Below are positions 33,289 through 44,246 of a stretch of 64,000 bases of DNA, piece after piece. Positions within the stretch are counted from its first letter, which is position 1. Every line of letters begins with the position of its first letter. Source of the stretch: Nemertoderma westbladi (lineage: Eukaryota; Xenacoelomorpha; Nemertodermatida; Nemertodermatidae); assembly GCA_032718475.1 (NCBI GenBank), contig JAUCBJ010008617.1, forward strand, positions 1 through 64,000, read 5' to 3'. The notes under the pieces were generated by a model that saw only the letters and a program-made list of their open reading frames with translations, ran no database searches and was not told the DNA's origin. The position numbers and the translations under genes are program-made.

Positions 33289-33802
33289 AGGAAGGCATGG
33301 GCTGGGCATTGTTAAATAGTCTGTCCAGGATTGGGATGTCCCATAGAATAAAATGGAACCTTAATGTTCAATTATTTATGGCTGTAGTAGTAACCCAGTA
33401 CTCTTATATGGAAGTCCATGCTGGGCTCTAACTGCAGAGGATACCAAATCTCTGGAAAGCACTTTCACAAGAATGGTGCACCTGTTTCATTGTTTCAAGT
33501 TCAATGAACACATCTCCAATCAGACTCTATACAACATTGGAGGTGTTCCATTTGTCACCCCTAGCTTGACTCTCTGCTTTGCAAGACATTGCTTCCACTG
33601 TGAGGACCAGCCACTGGATAATCTTGTGCTTTGGTGACCTCATGGAGTGAATAAGCATGGTGTACAGTACAGCCCATGACTTTCTTAAGACGCATCTTAA
33701 AGGACACTGGCCTTGAAGATGAGGATGATCTAGCAAATGTCATGGGTGATAGGGAGTTGTGGCAGCATAATATTGTTGACGAGCCAGCACAGCATTCTTA
33801 AT
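33289..33802 (+). pseudogene. RTE-like LINE copy C, 3' half (C-terminal tail)
   Basis: Directly after the right TIR the RTE sequence resumes with G-M-G-W-A-L-L-N-S-L-S-R-I-G-M. It continues, with shifts, through S-P-C-W-A-L-T-A, F-T-R-M-V-H-L, A-R-H-C-F-H-C-E-D-Q-P-L-D-N-L-V-L-W, F-L-R-R-I-L-K-D-T-G-L-E-D and V-M-G-D-R-E-L-W. It ends at about 33802 with the same AGCATTCTTAA terminus as copy A (6480). A 15-bp insertion and several stops mark it as dead. Together with 23428-24290 it is one interrupted element. Confidence 0.85.
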
Positions 33803-33822
33803 ATATATATAATGCAGCTGCA

Positions 33823-35690
33823 ATGCAGTATGCAGATCGTAGTAGTATATGTAAGTGTGTTGATTTTACCAAGTGCAATTGTCTAAATTATCATAAGATT
33901 CCAGTCATAGAAAGGGAATTTATAATTGATCAAAGGGGAAACCGCAACATCTTCATAAGTGGTCTGGATTTGACATCTAAATCTCAAGAAATTCGCCAGG
34001 AGTTTTCACAGATTCAACAGCAGTCTAGACAACATAAAGTTGTTGTTGATAAGCCTGTTGCGGGAACATCATATGAACTTGAAGAGTAGTACACAGGAAA
34101 TTCGGCTTCAGATAATAAATAATGTTAGTAAAAATACTCAGATTATGAATAATTATTGGTCACAAAAAAATGCATTAAACTCTCAACCATAGCCAGAGAG
34201 TGCGATTGGTACCAAGTTTCAGATAAGGGAGGGGCAGCTTTGGCAAGTGCTCTACTGGAGGACATTGGAATTATCAGCAAACAAGATTTGTCCGTTATCA
34301 TTGATCATAGCATACTTATGAGAGAGTGCGAATGATAGATGAGATATCCAATCTGAAGCGAGTTATGGCACAAGTTGACTCTACTTCGATTGTCAGAAGA
34401 TCAAACTAAATATTAACATATCATATTAACATAAGGAATTACATATCCAAGAATGCATACAGAAGAGCATTTCTCTCTTGTATATACAGGTACCAAATTC
34501 AATATATGTTAGTCATGTTACCACACATAGTAAGAAAGCAGCTGACATTGCAAATGGAATACTAAACCATTCTTGGGAGAATAATGTTGAACTGTGTAAC
34601 TTGTTGTGTGTGGGTACAGATGGTGAAAATACAAACATAGGATGGAAAGGAGGCACCACCACCTATAAAGAAACCATTTGAATTGGTTTGTCTGCTTATT
34701 ACATACCAATGAACTGCCCTTTTGTCATATTTTCTATCATGTGGATGGCACATCAGGACCTGGATCCTTTAATGGTGTCATAATTAATTATATAATAATA
34801 ACAACATAACTAATTAACAATCGGGAAACAGTTATCCAAATGTGAACAGTTGCCAATTGTCAAGTTCAAAAAGCTACCTGACACTCATACTGGGATACCT
34901 GCAGATCTTGAATCTTTTAAAGATCGCAGTGCAGATAAATATAAGATAATGATAACTAACGCTGTATCATCTGGGGAATGTACGATTGATCTACAACACA
35001 TCAAATCATATCCTATCCAGTGAACCATTCAAAATGGTTAACAATGTCCTGTCGAATTCTCTGATTATATATTTCAACTTTGACCCCAACTTTTCAACTG
35101 TTGTTTATGTTTGAATATGTAATGAAAGTATATGTACCTATCTGGTCTCATATTAAATTGCAATGGCAATTCTACAATGGTTCCAAACACTTTTTTCAGA
35201 TGATTGCCAAAACAAGATATTTACAACATGACCTACAGAAGGTCGTCAACAAGGCTCTGTGCCATGGTCAAGGTCATGTGGCAATTCCTCTTTTGCCCAC
35301 CCAGAGAACCTGCTACTTTCAATGATCTATGATGGTAGGGAACCAATCAGAAGACAGGGATATCAATGTATTTTATCTTATAGGGAGGCATCAGCTGTGG
35401 GTTTGCCCTCAGCTATGAATTTGTATTCATCTGGGTATATATCTGTATTTGTTAAACTATAAATAAATTTAGAGGCATCCGATTACATACATCTTGTGAA
35501 CTGGACAACCACAGATAAATCAGAACCCCTAATACTAAAAAATGTGTCATGCATGTACACTGTGCAGTGCATTGCCCGGGTATCATTAAACCTTTTGGGA
35601 CCAAAATAGAACAAAAAGATAATATACCATGGGAATAGTGTTGTGCTGGTACCAAATTCTTCAACCGGTACACGTATTCCCAATCCTTAC
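33823..35690 (+). pseudogene. Relic of an uncharacterised animal gene family (unknown function)
   Basis: The first ORF (33823-34089) ends in a Q-rich stretch. After a shift come T-I-A-R-E-C-D-W-Y-Q-V-S-D-K-G-G-A-A-L-A-S-A-L-L-E-D-I-G-I (about 34185-34280) and I-I-D-H-S-I-L-M-R-E. Further on are C-V-G-T-D-G-E-N-T-N-I-G-W-K-G-G (34600-34650), L-N-W-F-V-C-L-L-H-T-N-E-L-P-F, a V-D-G-T-S-G-P-G-S-F-N-G block and, after an AT-rich insertion of about 39 bp, I-G-K-Q-L-S-K-C-E. I know this set of blocks from numerous uncharacterised proteins in insects and other invertebrates, probably mobile-element derived. Frame changes are frequent. Weak matches persist to about 35690. Function is unknown. Confidence 0.5.
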
Positions 35691-35836
35691 ACTTAGTAGG
35701 AACACATCTTGAATTGTAGCCTGGGATTGGTTAATGAACTATTATTTGATTGGACTTTGAAATCATGTAAGGATTGAGGAAAGTGGTCGAACTAGAGTAA
35801 GTAGTAAAGTAAGTTGGCAGGTAGAAAGTGTTCCAA

Positions 35837-35983
35837 AAGCTGTAAGGAATGGAGAAATTGGGTGAAATCATGTTCATGTAAGGGTTATTATACCAACAGT
35901 ATTAGAAGAGTAGACTTAGACAAACATGTGATATTATTCTAGGCAGTAGAACATTGGCTTATGGTTTATACAGGGCTGCATGA
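35837..35983. repeat. Copy 1 of a segmental duplication, left part
   Basis: It is nearly identical to 52880-53024 (GGAATGGAGAAATTGGGTGA... to TTATACAGGGCTGCA). Both copies precede a Tc1-like element carrying the same SINE. See the duplication finding. Confidence 0.9.
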
Positions 35984-36049
35984 GTAAGCTAAAATGTTTG
36001 GAACATTGGCTATACTAGTGTCTAGGGATACATTCCTTTGCATGACATT

Positions 36050-36895
36050 GTCGACATTGACATGACGATTCCTTATACAACATTTTTTCCACTCAAAATA
36101 TATGTACCGGGTGTTCCATAATGATTGCCACCCCCCCCCCCCCCTGGCCAGCTAAAACTGCCAGACATGCACCTTAGTGTAATATACCATTCGAAAGAGA
36201 ATTTAATTCGGAGCTTGAATGCAAAAATGTAGGGTCCAATACAAAAGTATACAAATTTTATAGGCTATTCTTTAAACCTAACTTATTTTTCAATATTTTT
36301 GATTTAATCACAATTAAAAAAATCTAATTTATCCAGCGTTAGTCATCAGCTTTGCATCCATGTTTCCCCTTTGCAGCATGGGGAGCTCCTGGATAGTGGC
36401 AAAGGATGTTGGCTAAAAGGGCCGTTTTGGTTTGAGTTCAGTTTGATTAAGTCCCAGAATTAAAAATCCATGTTTCCTCCATTTGCATTGCAAACAGCAG
36501 TCACTCGTCTGGGAAAAGTTTATAGAAGTTTATCAAACAAATCTCTGTCATCAGCCATACTTTCCAGCACAGAAATCAGGTGTTGTTTGAGTACAACTTT
36601 GGAGTATCTCATATTGGGTTGTTCCATCATCATTAAGTCTTCAACGTGTTGCTTGACAATAGCTCCTAAATCCTCTGCTGGGTTTAGGTCAGGGGAATTT
36701 CCCAGCGACTCATTGTTTCCAAAGAAGTTAACACCAGATGCCAGTAACAACTGCTGAGTTTATATAGCTTTCATACAGGGTGCATGGTCATGAAGAAAGG
36801 TCGCTTCATTGGGGTCTATCACATTATCAGGGTTGTCTAAGAAGGGCAGAACATTCTCAGCAAGAATAACCACCTTGGTAGAATAACCACCTTGT
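36050..36895 (-). pseudogene. Tc1-like transposase C-terminus and flank, copy 1
   Basis: The region starts near the GGGTGTTCCATAATGATTGCC end and a poly-C run (36129-36144). On the minus strand 36520-36890 encodes N-V-L-P-F-L-D-N-P, L-H-D-H-A-P-C-M-K, L-L-A-S-G-V-N-F-F-G and N-S-P-D-L-N-P-A-E-D-L-G-A-I-V-K-Q. The N-S-P-D-L-N-P block and the D/E after it are the C-terminal signature of Tc1/mariner DDE transposases (the Asp of H-D-H corresponds to the second catalytic D). The N-terminal half lies at 44247-44870, separated first by a SINE and then by a 7-kb LINE insertion. A matching copy is at 53690-54903. Confidence 0.8.
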
Positions 36896-37087
36896 TCCAC
36901 CTTGGTGTAGTGGTTGCATTGAATTCACATCTCCCATAGGTCGTGGGTTCGATCCTTACATGGGCCAGTGCAGTTTTGTTTCGGCACGAATGCTTTAAAG
37001 GGACCAGCCAGGGTGCATCTTTGCCTTGCATCCTTAAGTGGTAGCAAAATGAGTACTAGAGTTTCCTCTGGGGAGTAAAGTTATGGG
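36896..37087 (+). mobile_element. tRNA-derived SINE, copy 1, first part
   Basis: The head carries an A-box-like CTTGGTGTAGTGGTTGCAT and a B-box GGGTTCGATCC (36944-36955), spaced as in a tRNA promoter. An anonymous body follows. The SINE is split at 37087 by the 2A LINE and resumes at 44180 with its tail (to about 44246). Copy 2 at 54501-54755 is uninterrupted. Confidence 0.8.
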
Positions 37088-37233
37088 CAGCATAAATGCA
37101 CAGCTGTAGGCCTGCCGACAATAAGACCAAGAAAGATACTGGTACAGGCCTATACAGTTTTTATCTTTTTAGTCACCGGTACTAGGCCTATACAGTTTTT
37201 ATCTTTTTAGTCAGACTACAGCCAGACAGCACA

Positions 37234-38660
37234 ATGTCACCGCTCTTAATCTCCACAGTTGTCATCGTTCTGGGCCGTTTTGTTGTGGCAGAACCATCCG
37301 ATCCGCGGGGTAACCCTGCAACCCACCCAATACCCGTATTGGACTGGTTTGCCGAACACCCTGTCGCTACCGTTTCGAACTGCCATGCCGAATCGATGGA
37401 GATGTGGTCGACGAGTGGATTTAGCCTCTACTGCTCTCGTTGGGGAAGAAGATCTTGGGTCTCCTCTCCACGAACTAGAGGCCTAATCGCCAAACTCTGT
37501 CTTCTGTCTCTGGCTGGGGATATTGAGACCAACCCTGGACCCAGCAGGACGCGGGCCCCGAAGATCAACTGTCCCGTCTGTCAACGAGGAAAAAATCGTC
37601 CAATGCGAGAGTTGTGACACATTTGTACATTTAAAATGTTACTGTAGGAAAAGCAGTAATTTATTCTCCACCAGAAACAATCTTGAGCCAAGTTTTCTCT
37701 GCAATAGCTGTATTTTTACCGAACTTCCCTTTCATGATACAATTTTAGAATCAGAAACCGACGATTCATTCCTCACATCGCCTCTACAAACTCCAAGTGA
37801 TGCTGAGAGTGAAACTTTTAAATTTTTTAAGAAAAAAGGTCTGCATTTTTTGCATTTCAACGCGCGATCTCTGCTTCCCAAACTTTCCGAAATTCGTATT
37901 TTAATCAATAAATCCAACCCAGCAGTTATAACAATCTCTGAAACTTGGCTCGATGTTAGCGTTTCTGATGGAGAAATTTATATTGATAATTACGTAGTTT
38001 TACGTAAGGATAGGGATAGACACGGTGGTGGTGTCTGTACTTATATTCGATGTGATTTAGCTTTTAATCGTAGGGAAGATTTAGAGTCTTGTGACGAAGT
38101 TTTACTGGTGGAACTTTTACTTCCTAAAACTAAACCTATTTTAATCGGTACTTTATATCGGCCCCCTAAACAATCAGATTTTTTGCAAAATTTTGAAAAT
38201 ACAATTTTATGTAATCTTAGGTCAGACTGTGAAATATATTTTATATTTCTTAGGTGATTTTAATATCTGTTACCATCACAAAGCATCCCCAATCTGTAAA
38301 CAGTACCAAAGTATTTTAAATTTGTTTGGTTTAAAACAAATTATTCGAGATTCTACCAGAATTACCAGTAAAACTTATACTTTACTAGATCACATCCTTT
38401 GTAATAATACCGATATTATTTCTCAATCTGGGGTTTTACCTATAGGTCTAAGCGATCATTTTATAGTTTTTTGCACAAGAAAGACACAAAAATCTTTTTT
38501 CGGGGATCATAAAACAGTAACAGTTAGGTCTATGAAAAATTACAGAAAGGAACGCTTTTTAAGTTTGTTAGTTAATTCAGACTGGGAACCCTGTTTTAAG
38601 GCCGCTGACATTAACCTTGCGTACACTGTTTTTAAAGATATACAGTATTTTTAAAGGCAC
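37234..38660 (+). pseudogene. 2A LINE polyprotein, part 1: signal-like N-terminus, 2A, PHD finger, endonuclease
   Basis: ATG 37234 opens a 100-residue N-terminal region starting M-S-P-L-L-I-S-T-V-V-I-V-L-G, a hydrophobic signal-peptide-like segment. The canonical 2A box D-I-E-T-N-P-G-P follows at 37519-37542, preceded by L-C-L-L-S-L-A-G. In known elements it causes ribosome skipping between Gly and Pro and so releases the N-terminal part. Next, with a frameshift near 37600, is a Cys/His finger (C-P-V-C-Q... V-Q-C-E-S-C... H-L-K-C... F-L-C-N-S-C). The endonuclease follows: H-F-N-A-R-S-L, S-E-T-W-L, G-G-G-V, L-Y-R-P-P, then after another shift L-G-D-F-N-I and S-D-H-F. It ends in stops near 38650. 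Confidence 0.85.
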
Positions 38661-39944
38661 TTAATACTGTAGCACCAATTAAAGAAATTAGTCTTAAACA
38701 AGCACTGAGCCCTGGATGACCTCGGGTATTCTTAGTAATATCAGAGAAAGAGATAACTATTTGTATAAATTTAGGAAATACCGTGTTTTAGCTGATTATA
38801 ATAATTACTGCAAATATAGAAACCCTGTCCAACGGGAAATAAAAAAAGCTAAATCTGAATATTTGTACAACAAAATAAGTGAGAATAAAGATAATCCTAA
38901 AAGTCTATGGTCTACCCTAAAATATTTAGGTTATAAAAACCTTAAATCTAAATCGAATATTGTTCTGCAAGATAACGGTGAGCTGGTACATGATCATACT
39001 CTAGTTAGTAATTTATTTAATAATTATTTTACTAATGTTGCCTCTAATTTAGTGAAGAAGTTACCGTTATCAAGTAATAAATATAGTATAGGGTCCGAAA
39101 CTCTAAATAATTTTTATTTAGAAAAGTTACAAAATTCAGAAAAGTTATTTTTAAAACCCGTTTCTGAGGATTTCGTTTTTCAAAATCTACTTAGCCTATC
39201 AGTCTCAAAAAGTACCGGTCTAGACCTAATACCTGCCCGTTTTCTTAAGGATGGTGCTGAAGTACTTAAAGTGCCTATTACTTTTATTATTAATTACTCT
39301 ATCGTAGATAATGTAGTACCAGACGAACTGAAATTAGCTAAGGTTGTTCCTCTGTATAAAAAGAATAGTAAAGTAGAACCCTGTAATTACAGACCTGTTA
39401 GTATCTTAAGTATTGTATCTAAAATTCTAGAACGTTCTGTTTTTCTACAGCTGGAAGCACATCTTAGTAGGCTAAATCTGCTCTATGAACTTCAGTCCGG
39501 CTTTCGTAAATCATATTCTACAGACACCTGCCTTATTAACTTAACTGATACAATTAGATGTAATAACGCAAAGGGTTTATATACTGGTATGGTAATGTTG
39601 GACCTACAAAAGGCTTTCGATACTGTACATCACGAAATTCTGCTTGGTAAGTTAGGCCTGATGGGTGTAGGTTCTATAGACTGGTTCAAGTCCTACCTGT
39701 CAGACAGAGGTCAAACTGTAGTCATTAGCAAATCGCAGTCAACTGTACAAGAGATTACCTGTGGTGTAACGCAAAGTAGTATATTAGGTCCTCTGCTTTT
39801 TGTATGCTATGTAAATGATATGATAAGTAGTACAGATCCCGATTTTAAACTCATTTTATATGCCGACGACAGTGCTCTTATTTTCTCTCATAAAGATCCT
39901 ATCCATATTTCCCAAAAGTTAAGTGCAGTTCTAGAATCCTGTAA
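38660..39944 (+). pseudogene. 2A LINE polyprotein, part 2: reverse transcriptase
   Basis: After two small shifts near 38650 and 38710 (the expected S-P-W-M-T-S is broken by a missing base) a 412-codon frame runs to the nested LINE. It shows [55 protein letters not shown] (first catalytic Asp), [13 protein letters not shown] and L-Y-A-D-D-S-A-L (catalytic pair). The usual P-Q-G is T-Q-S here. The reading breaks at L-E-S-C and continues at 43073. Confidence 0.9.
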
Positions 39945-42900
39945 GATAAGATAAGATAAGATATTTGATTAGAGGAGACACCTCGGCTTGTGCAGCACAC
40001 ATAACATTGATAAACAACACACTTATATCATTAAAATTTACGACACGAAGTGACTTATGCACCAGCTAAACTAAGATTAAGTAAAATTATACACTTCAAT
40101 AAAACATAGTTAAAATCAATATTAAACGTTACAGATTTCGATCAAATTTTATATATTTTTTAAAATCCACAGTAAGTAATTTCGACTTAAAAACGTTAAG
40201 AGACGGACTATTCACCACATTAGTAGGTAAATCGTTCCATATGTTAACAACACGGTTGAAAAATACGTTCTCAACACAGTTTGTATTGCACTTTGACCCA
40301 CGAATTTTGAAACGATGTCCTCTGGTAATGCAATTTCTTATTACGGTAAAATAGTCATTGCACCTAAGATTAACTAGACCGTGCATTATCTTAAAAGTGT
40401 ATACCAAGTCAACGTGTATCCTACGTAGTTCTAGTGGCTGTAGGCCTAGATATGTCAATCTCTCAATATATGGGATATCTGGGTCCAGATGACAACGAAA
40501 AAACAGACGCCTTGTAAAGTAGCGCTGCACGGCTTCAAGACCAAAGAAGTTAGACCAAAGAAAGGTACTCCCTTTGTAAATGGATTCCAAACACAACTAG
40601 CATATTCTAGAACGGGCCGAGTGTATGATTTATAAGCCGTAATCAGCGCTTCTCTGTTAGACGTAATAAAACACCGAAATATTTTATTAACAGACCGATA
40701 TGCTGACGCTGTAATATTCAAAATATGCTCTGAGAAATTAAGCCTACTATCAATAGTTACACCAAGATCACGGTAAGCATGCACAGAGTCTAGATATTTG
40801 CTGTTAATTGTATACATTGGTGATACTGAAGTACCGCTATTTATTGTTAAAACCTTACATTTGTCGTTGGCAACACTCAATTGCCAGTCATTGGACCAAT
40901 CTGAGAAAATATTAATGTTATCCTGTAACGTGTATCTATCACTAGCACAATTATTGACGGAAAATAATTTTGCATCATCAGCAAACAGTTTCGCAGATTG
41001 ACCGCTGATCATTTTATTTGGTAGGTCATTAATAAAAATAATAAATAGAAGAGGTCCACAACAGGAACCTTGGGGAACCCCGGATATTATAGGATGGTAG
41101 TTTGAAAAAGTATTACCTATTTTTACACGTTGTCGCCTACCAGTTAAATAATTTGTAAACCAACGATAGACGTTGCCGCTCATGCCGTAGTTACGAAGTT
41201 TTAATAGTAATTTATCAGTCACCGCAGTATCAAAAGCTTTGGCGTAGTCAGTATAGACTACATCAACCATCTTTTTCTTATTTACAGCGTTTGCCCAATT
41301 ATAGGAACTATTTAATAATTGTGCCTCGGTACTGCGACCACTGACAAATCCATATTGATCCTCGCTTATTAAATTATTGCTATGTAAGAAATATGAAATA
41401 TCCACAACTAGTATACGTTCTAATAAACGACATACAGACGCCGTCTGTGATATAGGTCTGTAGTTAGGGGCTAAGGAGGTATCACCCTTCTTAAAACACG
41501 GCGTGATGTCAGCACTTTTCCATCGTGGTGGAAGTTCACCAGTAATTAATGACGTGTTAAATAGTTTACACAAGGGCGTACAAAGTTCACAGCAACTGGT
41601 ACCCCGTCAGGTGTGCCAGTGTATTTCAATGGTAATTTACAAAGGTGTTTGTAAACCTTTTGTTCTGATATGCTATGTATATCGAACAGTTTATCTGTTA
41701 CAGGGGGAAATAAAGGAGTAACATTATTATCATAAACACCAACAGATGAAAATTGCTCGTTCAGACATTCGCATTTTTCTATATCTGTTTCAGCTAATGA
41801 CCCATCCGCTCTTTTAAGAGTTGAAACTGATGGTCGACTAGAAACTCTGTTCTTCGCATATTTATAGAATGCTTTTTTACAAGACCCAGTAATGATTTTA
41901 ATTTCTTTTTGCATATGAAAATCGCGAATGGCTTTTTCACAAATAAAACAAACACGTCTATAAGCACGCAAATCAGTTACGGAATTATTCTTTTTACACC
42001 ACAACAACCGCTTAGAAGCCTGCAATTTTCGGATATGCAAGGGTGGGCGGTTTTTATTTTTATTTGGTATATATTTAGGTACAAACTTCTCAAAGAGATT
42101 ATTTAATGTCCCATAGAATATATCACACATCGAATTTATGTTGTTATCACAATTGGAAATTTCATTTTCCCAGTTAATGTTATTCAAACTGTCTTTGATA
42201 CCTACCTGATCCATTTTAACAAAATTATATCTAAGCGGTGGTGGTCCATGGGTCTCAGAATTATTTAAAAGACAATTATTAATACTAAAAGAAAACCCTT
42301 GATGGTCGCTCGGTTTTTGAATAGTCGAGTTTACGGCGCTATTTCCAATTGGAGGTTCACATTGAACATCCCCAATTAGAAATGGATCATTACACAACAA
42401 CAAGTCTAGTATTGCGTCATCACGGGTTGTAAAGTCAATTAATTGGCATAAGTTTGATGCTGAAACTGCATTAATAAATTTATCACATTGCGAGTTTGGC
42501 CTTTTGTTTAAATCTGACCAATTAATAGCACCAAAATTGAAGTCACCCATAATGAAAACTGGTTGGGGTACCTCGCTAATTTCAATCATAAGACTGTTAA
42601 CTAGATTCAAGTACTGATGCATTTCATGGTAGTTATTGTAACATGAGTCTGGCGGACGATAAATGCAGACAATACGACATTTTTCTACAGTATTTATGTC
42701 AACGGATACACACTCTATGCTATTGTAACGTTGAGGGATAGCTACCAGTGTTGGTTGCAGATTATTTTTACAAATGATCGCAACACCCCCGCCACACGTA
42801 TTGGGTGGACGATCCTTTCGATAAAGTTTATAATCATCTTTAAACTCGCCCAAGAGTAGAGAGTCCTCGTCGTCAGGTGTGAGGTGAGTCTCGCATAGAC

Positions 42901-43066
42901 CAACAATATCATAATTAAATGAACCAATTCGCGATTGTAGGTCGCCATATTTGTGTAGACAGCGTATTGAACGCACGTTTGCAAAGAAACATTTAATATT
43001 CGATTGCGGTAAAGGAGTAGAGGTGCCTCCTACTGGTCGTTTTCCGGGATATGGGATCCGGGGTGA
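39945..43066 (-). mobile_element. Second LINE (CR1/L2-like), 5'-truncated, inserted in the 2A LINE
   Basis: It lies in opposite orientation to its host. CTGTAA flanks it (39939-39944 and 43067-43072); joining across it restores the host reading E-S-C-N-E-W. Its 3' end at 39945 is a TATCT microsatellite tail (AAGATAAGATAAGATA on the plus strand). The 5' end cuts in just before the endonuclease, so it is truncated relative to a full element. Length is 3,122 bp. Confidence 0.9.
40129..43050 (-). pseudogene. LINE ORF2 (endonuclease and reverse transcriptase), two frameshifts
   Basis: On the minus strand the endonuclease starts F-F-A-N-V-R-S-I and has V-G-L-C-E-T-H-L, G-G-G-V-A-I-I-C-K, C-I-Y-R-P-P and I-M-G-D-F-N-F (to about 42540). 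It is followed by the linker L-Q-A-S-K-R-L-L-W and G-T-P-D-G-V-P. A one-base shift near 41590 leads into the RT: L-C-K-L-F-N-T-S-L, P-R-W-K-S-A-D-I-T-P-C-F-K-K-G-D, N-Y-R-P-I-S-Q-T, Q-Y-G-F, Y-T-D-Y-A-K-A-F-D (catalytic), G-V-P-Q-G-S-C-C-G-P-L-L-F and L-F-A-D-D-A-K-L-F (catalytic). A second shift near 40590 precedes the C-terminal tail that ends at 40129. Catalytic residues are intact; only the shifts inactivate it. The minus-strand frame continuing above 43066 is host sequence and not part of this gene. Confidence 0.9.
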
Positions 43067-43072
43067 CTGTAA

Positions 43073-43815
43073 TGAGTGGTTGGTTGATAATAAGCTATCC
43101 ATTCACTACGGTAAGACTGAAAGTATTTTGTTTGGTTCCAAAAGAAAGTTAAAGAAGGTAACTAAGTTTGAAGTCACTAGTAATGGACATAAGATTGAAA
43201 ATAAAAAGGAAGTTAAATATTTAGGCGCCACATTGGATAACTGCTTATCAGGAGAAAGTACAGTGAAAAATATTTTTTCGAAAGTTAACAGTAGGCTTAG
43301 GTTTCTATACAGAAATAAAAATAGTTTAAACACCGACTCCTGCAAGTTACTTTGCTCTTCTTTAATACAGTGTCACATGGACTATGCGTGCTCTTCTTGG
43401 TATGAAGGCTTAACCAAACAGCTTAAATGTAAATTACAAGTAGCTCAGAATAAAGTAGTACGATTTATTAAAGACTACAAACCTAGGCACCACCTTACTC
43501 CAGATGACTTTTCTGAATCTGGACTACTTAACTTAGATAGTAGAGTTAAGCAGCTTCGCCTTAACCATGTGCATAAAGTGTATAATGGTAAATGTCCCAA
43601 TTACCTAAAACAAAAATTCAACAGAGTATGCGATACACTTTTACAGTACCAGAGCTAGTGCTTCAAACTTCTACCTCCCGAATTGTAAATCCTTCGAATC
43701 TGATACTTTCTTTTTTAACGGCATTAAAAATTGGAACGCTCTGCCTAATGAAATAAAAAACCTAGATAATCAACATTCTTTTAAATCTGCAGTTAAATCT
43801 CACCTCCGGGTGTAA
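43073..43815 (+). pseudogene. 2A LINE polyprotein, part 3: C-terminal RT region
   Basis: It resumes exactly after the second CTGTAA with N-E-W-L-V-D-N-K-L-S-I-H-Y-G-K-T-E, then F-G-S-K-R-K, V-K-Y-L-G-A-T-L-D (RT thumb region), C-S-S-L-I-Q-C-H-M-D-Y-A-C-S-S-W-Y and Q-N-K-V-V-R-F-I. A shift near 43655 leads into F-Y-L-P-N-C-K-S, F-N-G-I-K-N-W-N-A-L-P-N-E-I-K and the terminal K-S-A-V-K-S-H-L-R-V before TAA 43813-43815. The terminal W-N-x-L-P block is typical of CR1-like elements. Confidence 0.85.
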
Positions 43816-44179
43816 TGTAAAAATAGGTACAATACTCCTACAGTAAGTTATTAGTTTATTAATTATTTACTATTTATACTGTAATTACGTTTTATATTAA
43901 ATTGTTCTGTACATTACATCTTTATCGTTGAGTCGGGCATTGTCACGCTCTCGGTAAAGTTGTACATGTACATAGTGTAATTACGTTTTATATTGGTTTT
44001 AGGTTAGCGTAGTGTAATATTGTATTTGTAACCAAGTGACATAAAGGACCCCCTTGGAAATAAGCTGCAAAGCTTTAGGGGTAATCCTATATGTTATGTT
44101 GGACAATACCTTTATACCGGTACATTGTTTGGTGTATTTGTTATTGTTTTTACATAATGTATAAATAAATCTATCTATC

Positions 44180-44246
44180 TATGGGGGGACCGCACTGGAA
44201 ATAAGTCATCAGACTTTGTGTGTAATCCCTGGCCTAGTGGCTGAAG
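44180..44246 (+). mobile_element. SINE copy 1, 3' tail
   Basis: GGGGACCGCACTGGAAATAA onwards matches 54690-54755 and completes the SINE begun at 36896. The tail resembles the 3' end of the 2A LINE (44045-44090). Confidence 0.8.

Larger units (their letters stand above)
37088..44179 (+). mobile_element. CR1-like LINE with 2A peptide, interrupted by a second LINE
   Basis: The insertion starts after TATGGG (37082-37087) and ends with an (ATCT)n tail before a second TATGGG (44180-44185), giving a 6-bp target-site duplication within the SINE. Excluding the nested LINE (39945-43066) it is about 3.97 kb. The 5' region has a 40-bp tandem duplication (TACAGTTTTTATCTTTTTAG twice, 37144-37213). The polyprotein order is N-terminal domain, 2A, PHD-like zinc finger, endonuclease, RT. 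The 3' UTR has GGACCCCCTTGGAAATAAG, resembling the SINE tail. Confidence 0.85.

Noticed and set aside
36896-36970. Functional tRNA gene
   Set aside because: A- and B-box-like motifs are present, but the arms do not form a convincing cloverleaf. The sequence continues into a SINE body found in a second copy.
41546-43102. Start codon at 43102 for the minus-strand LINE ORF
   Set aside because: The first codons lie in the host 2A LINE beyond the CTGTAA duplication, so this start is accidental. The inserted LINE is 5'-truncated at 43066.
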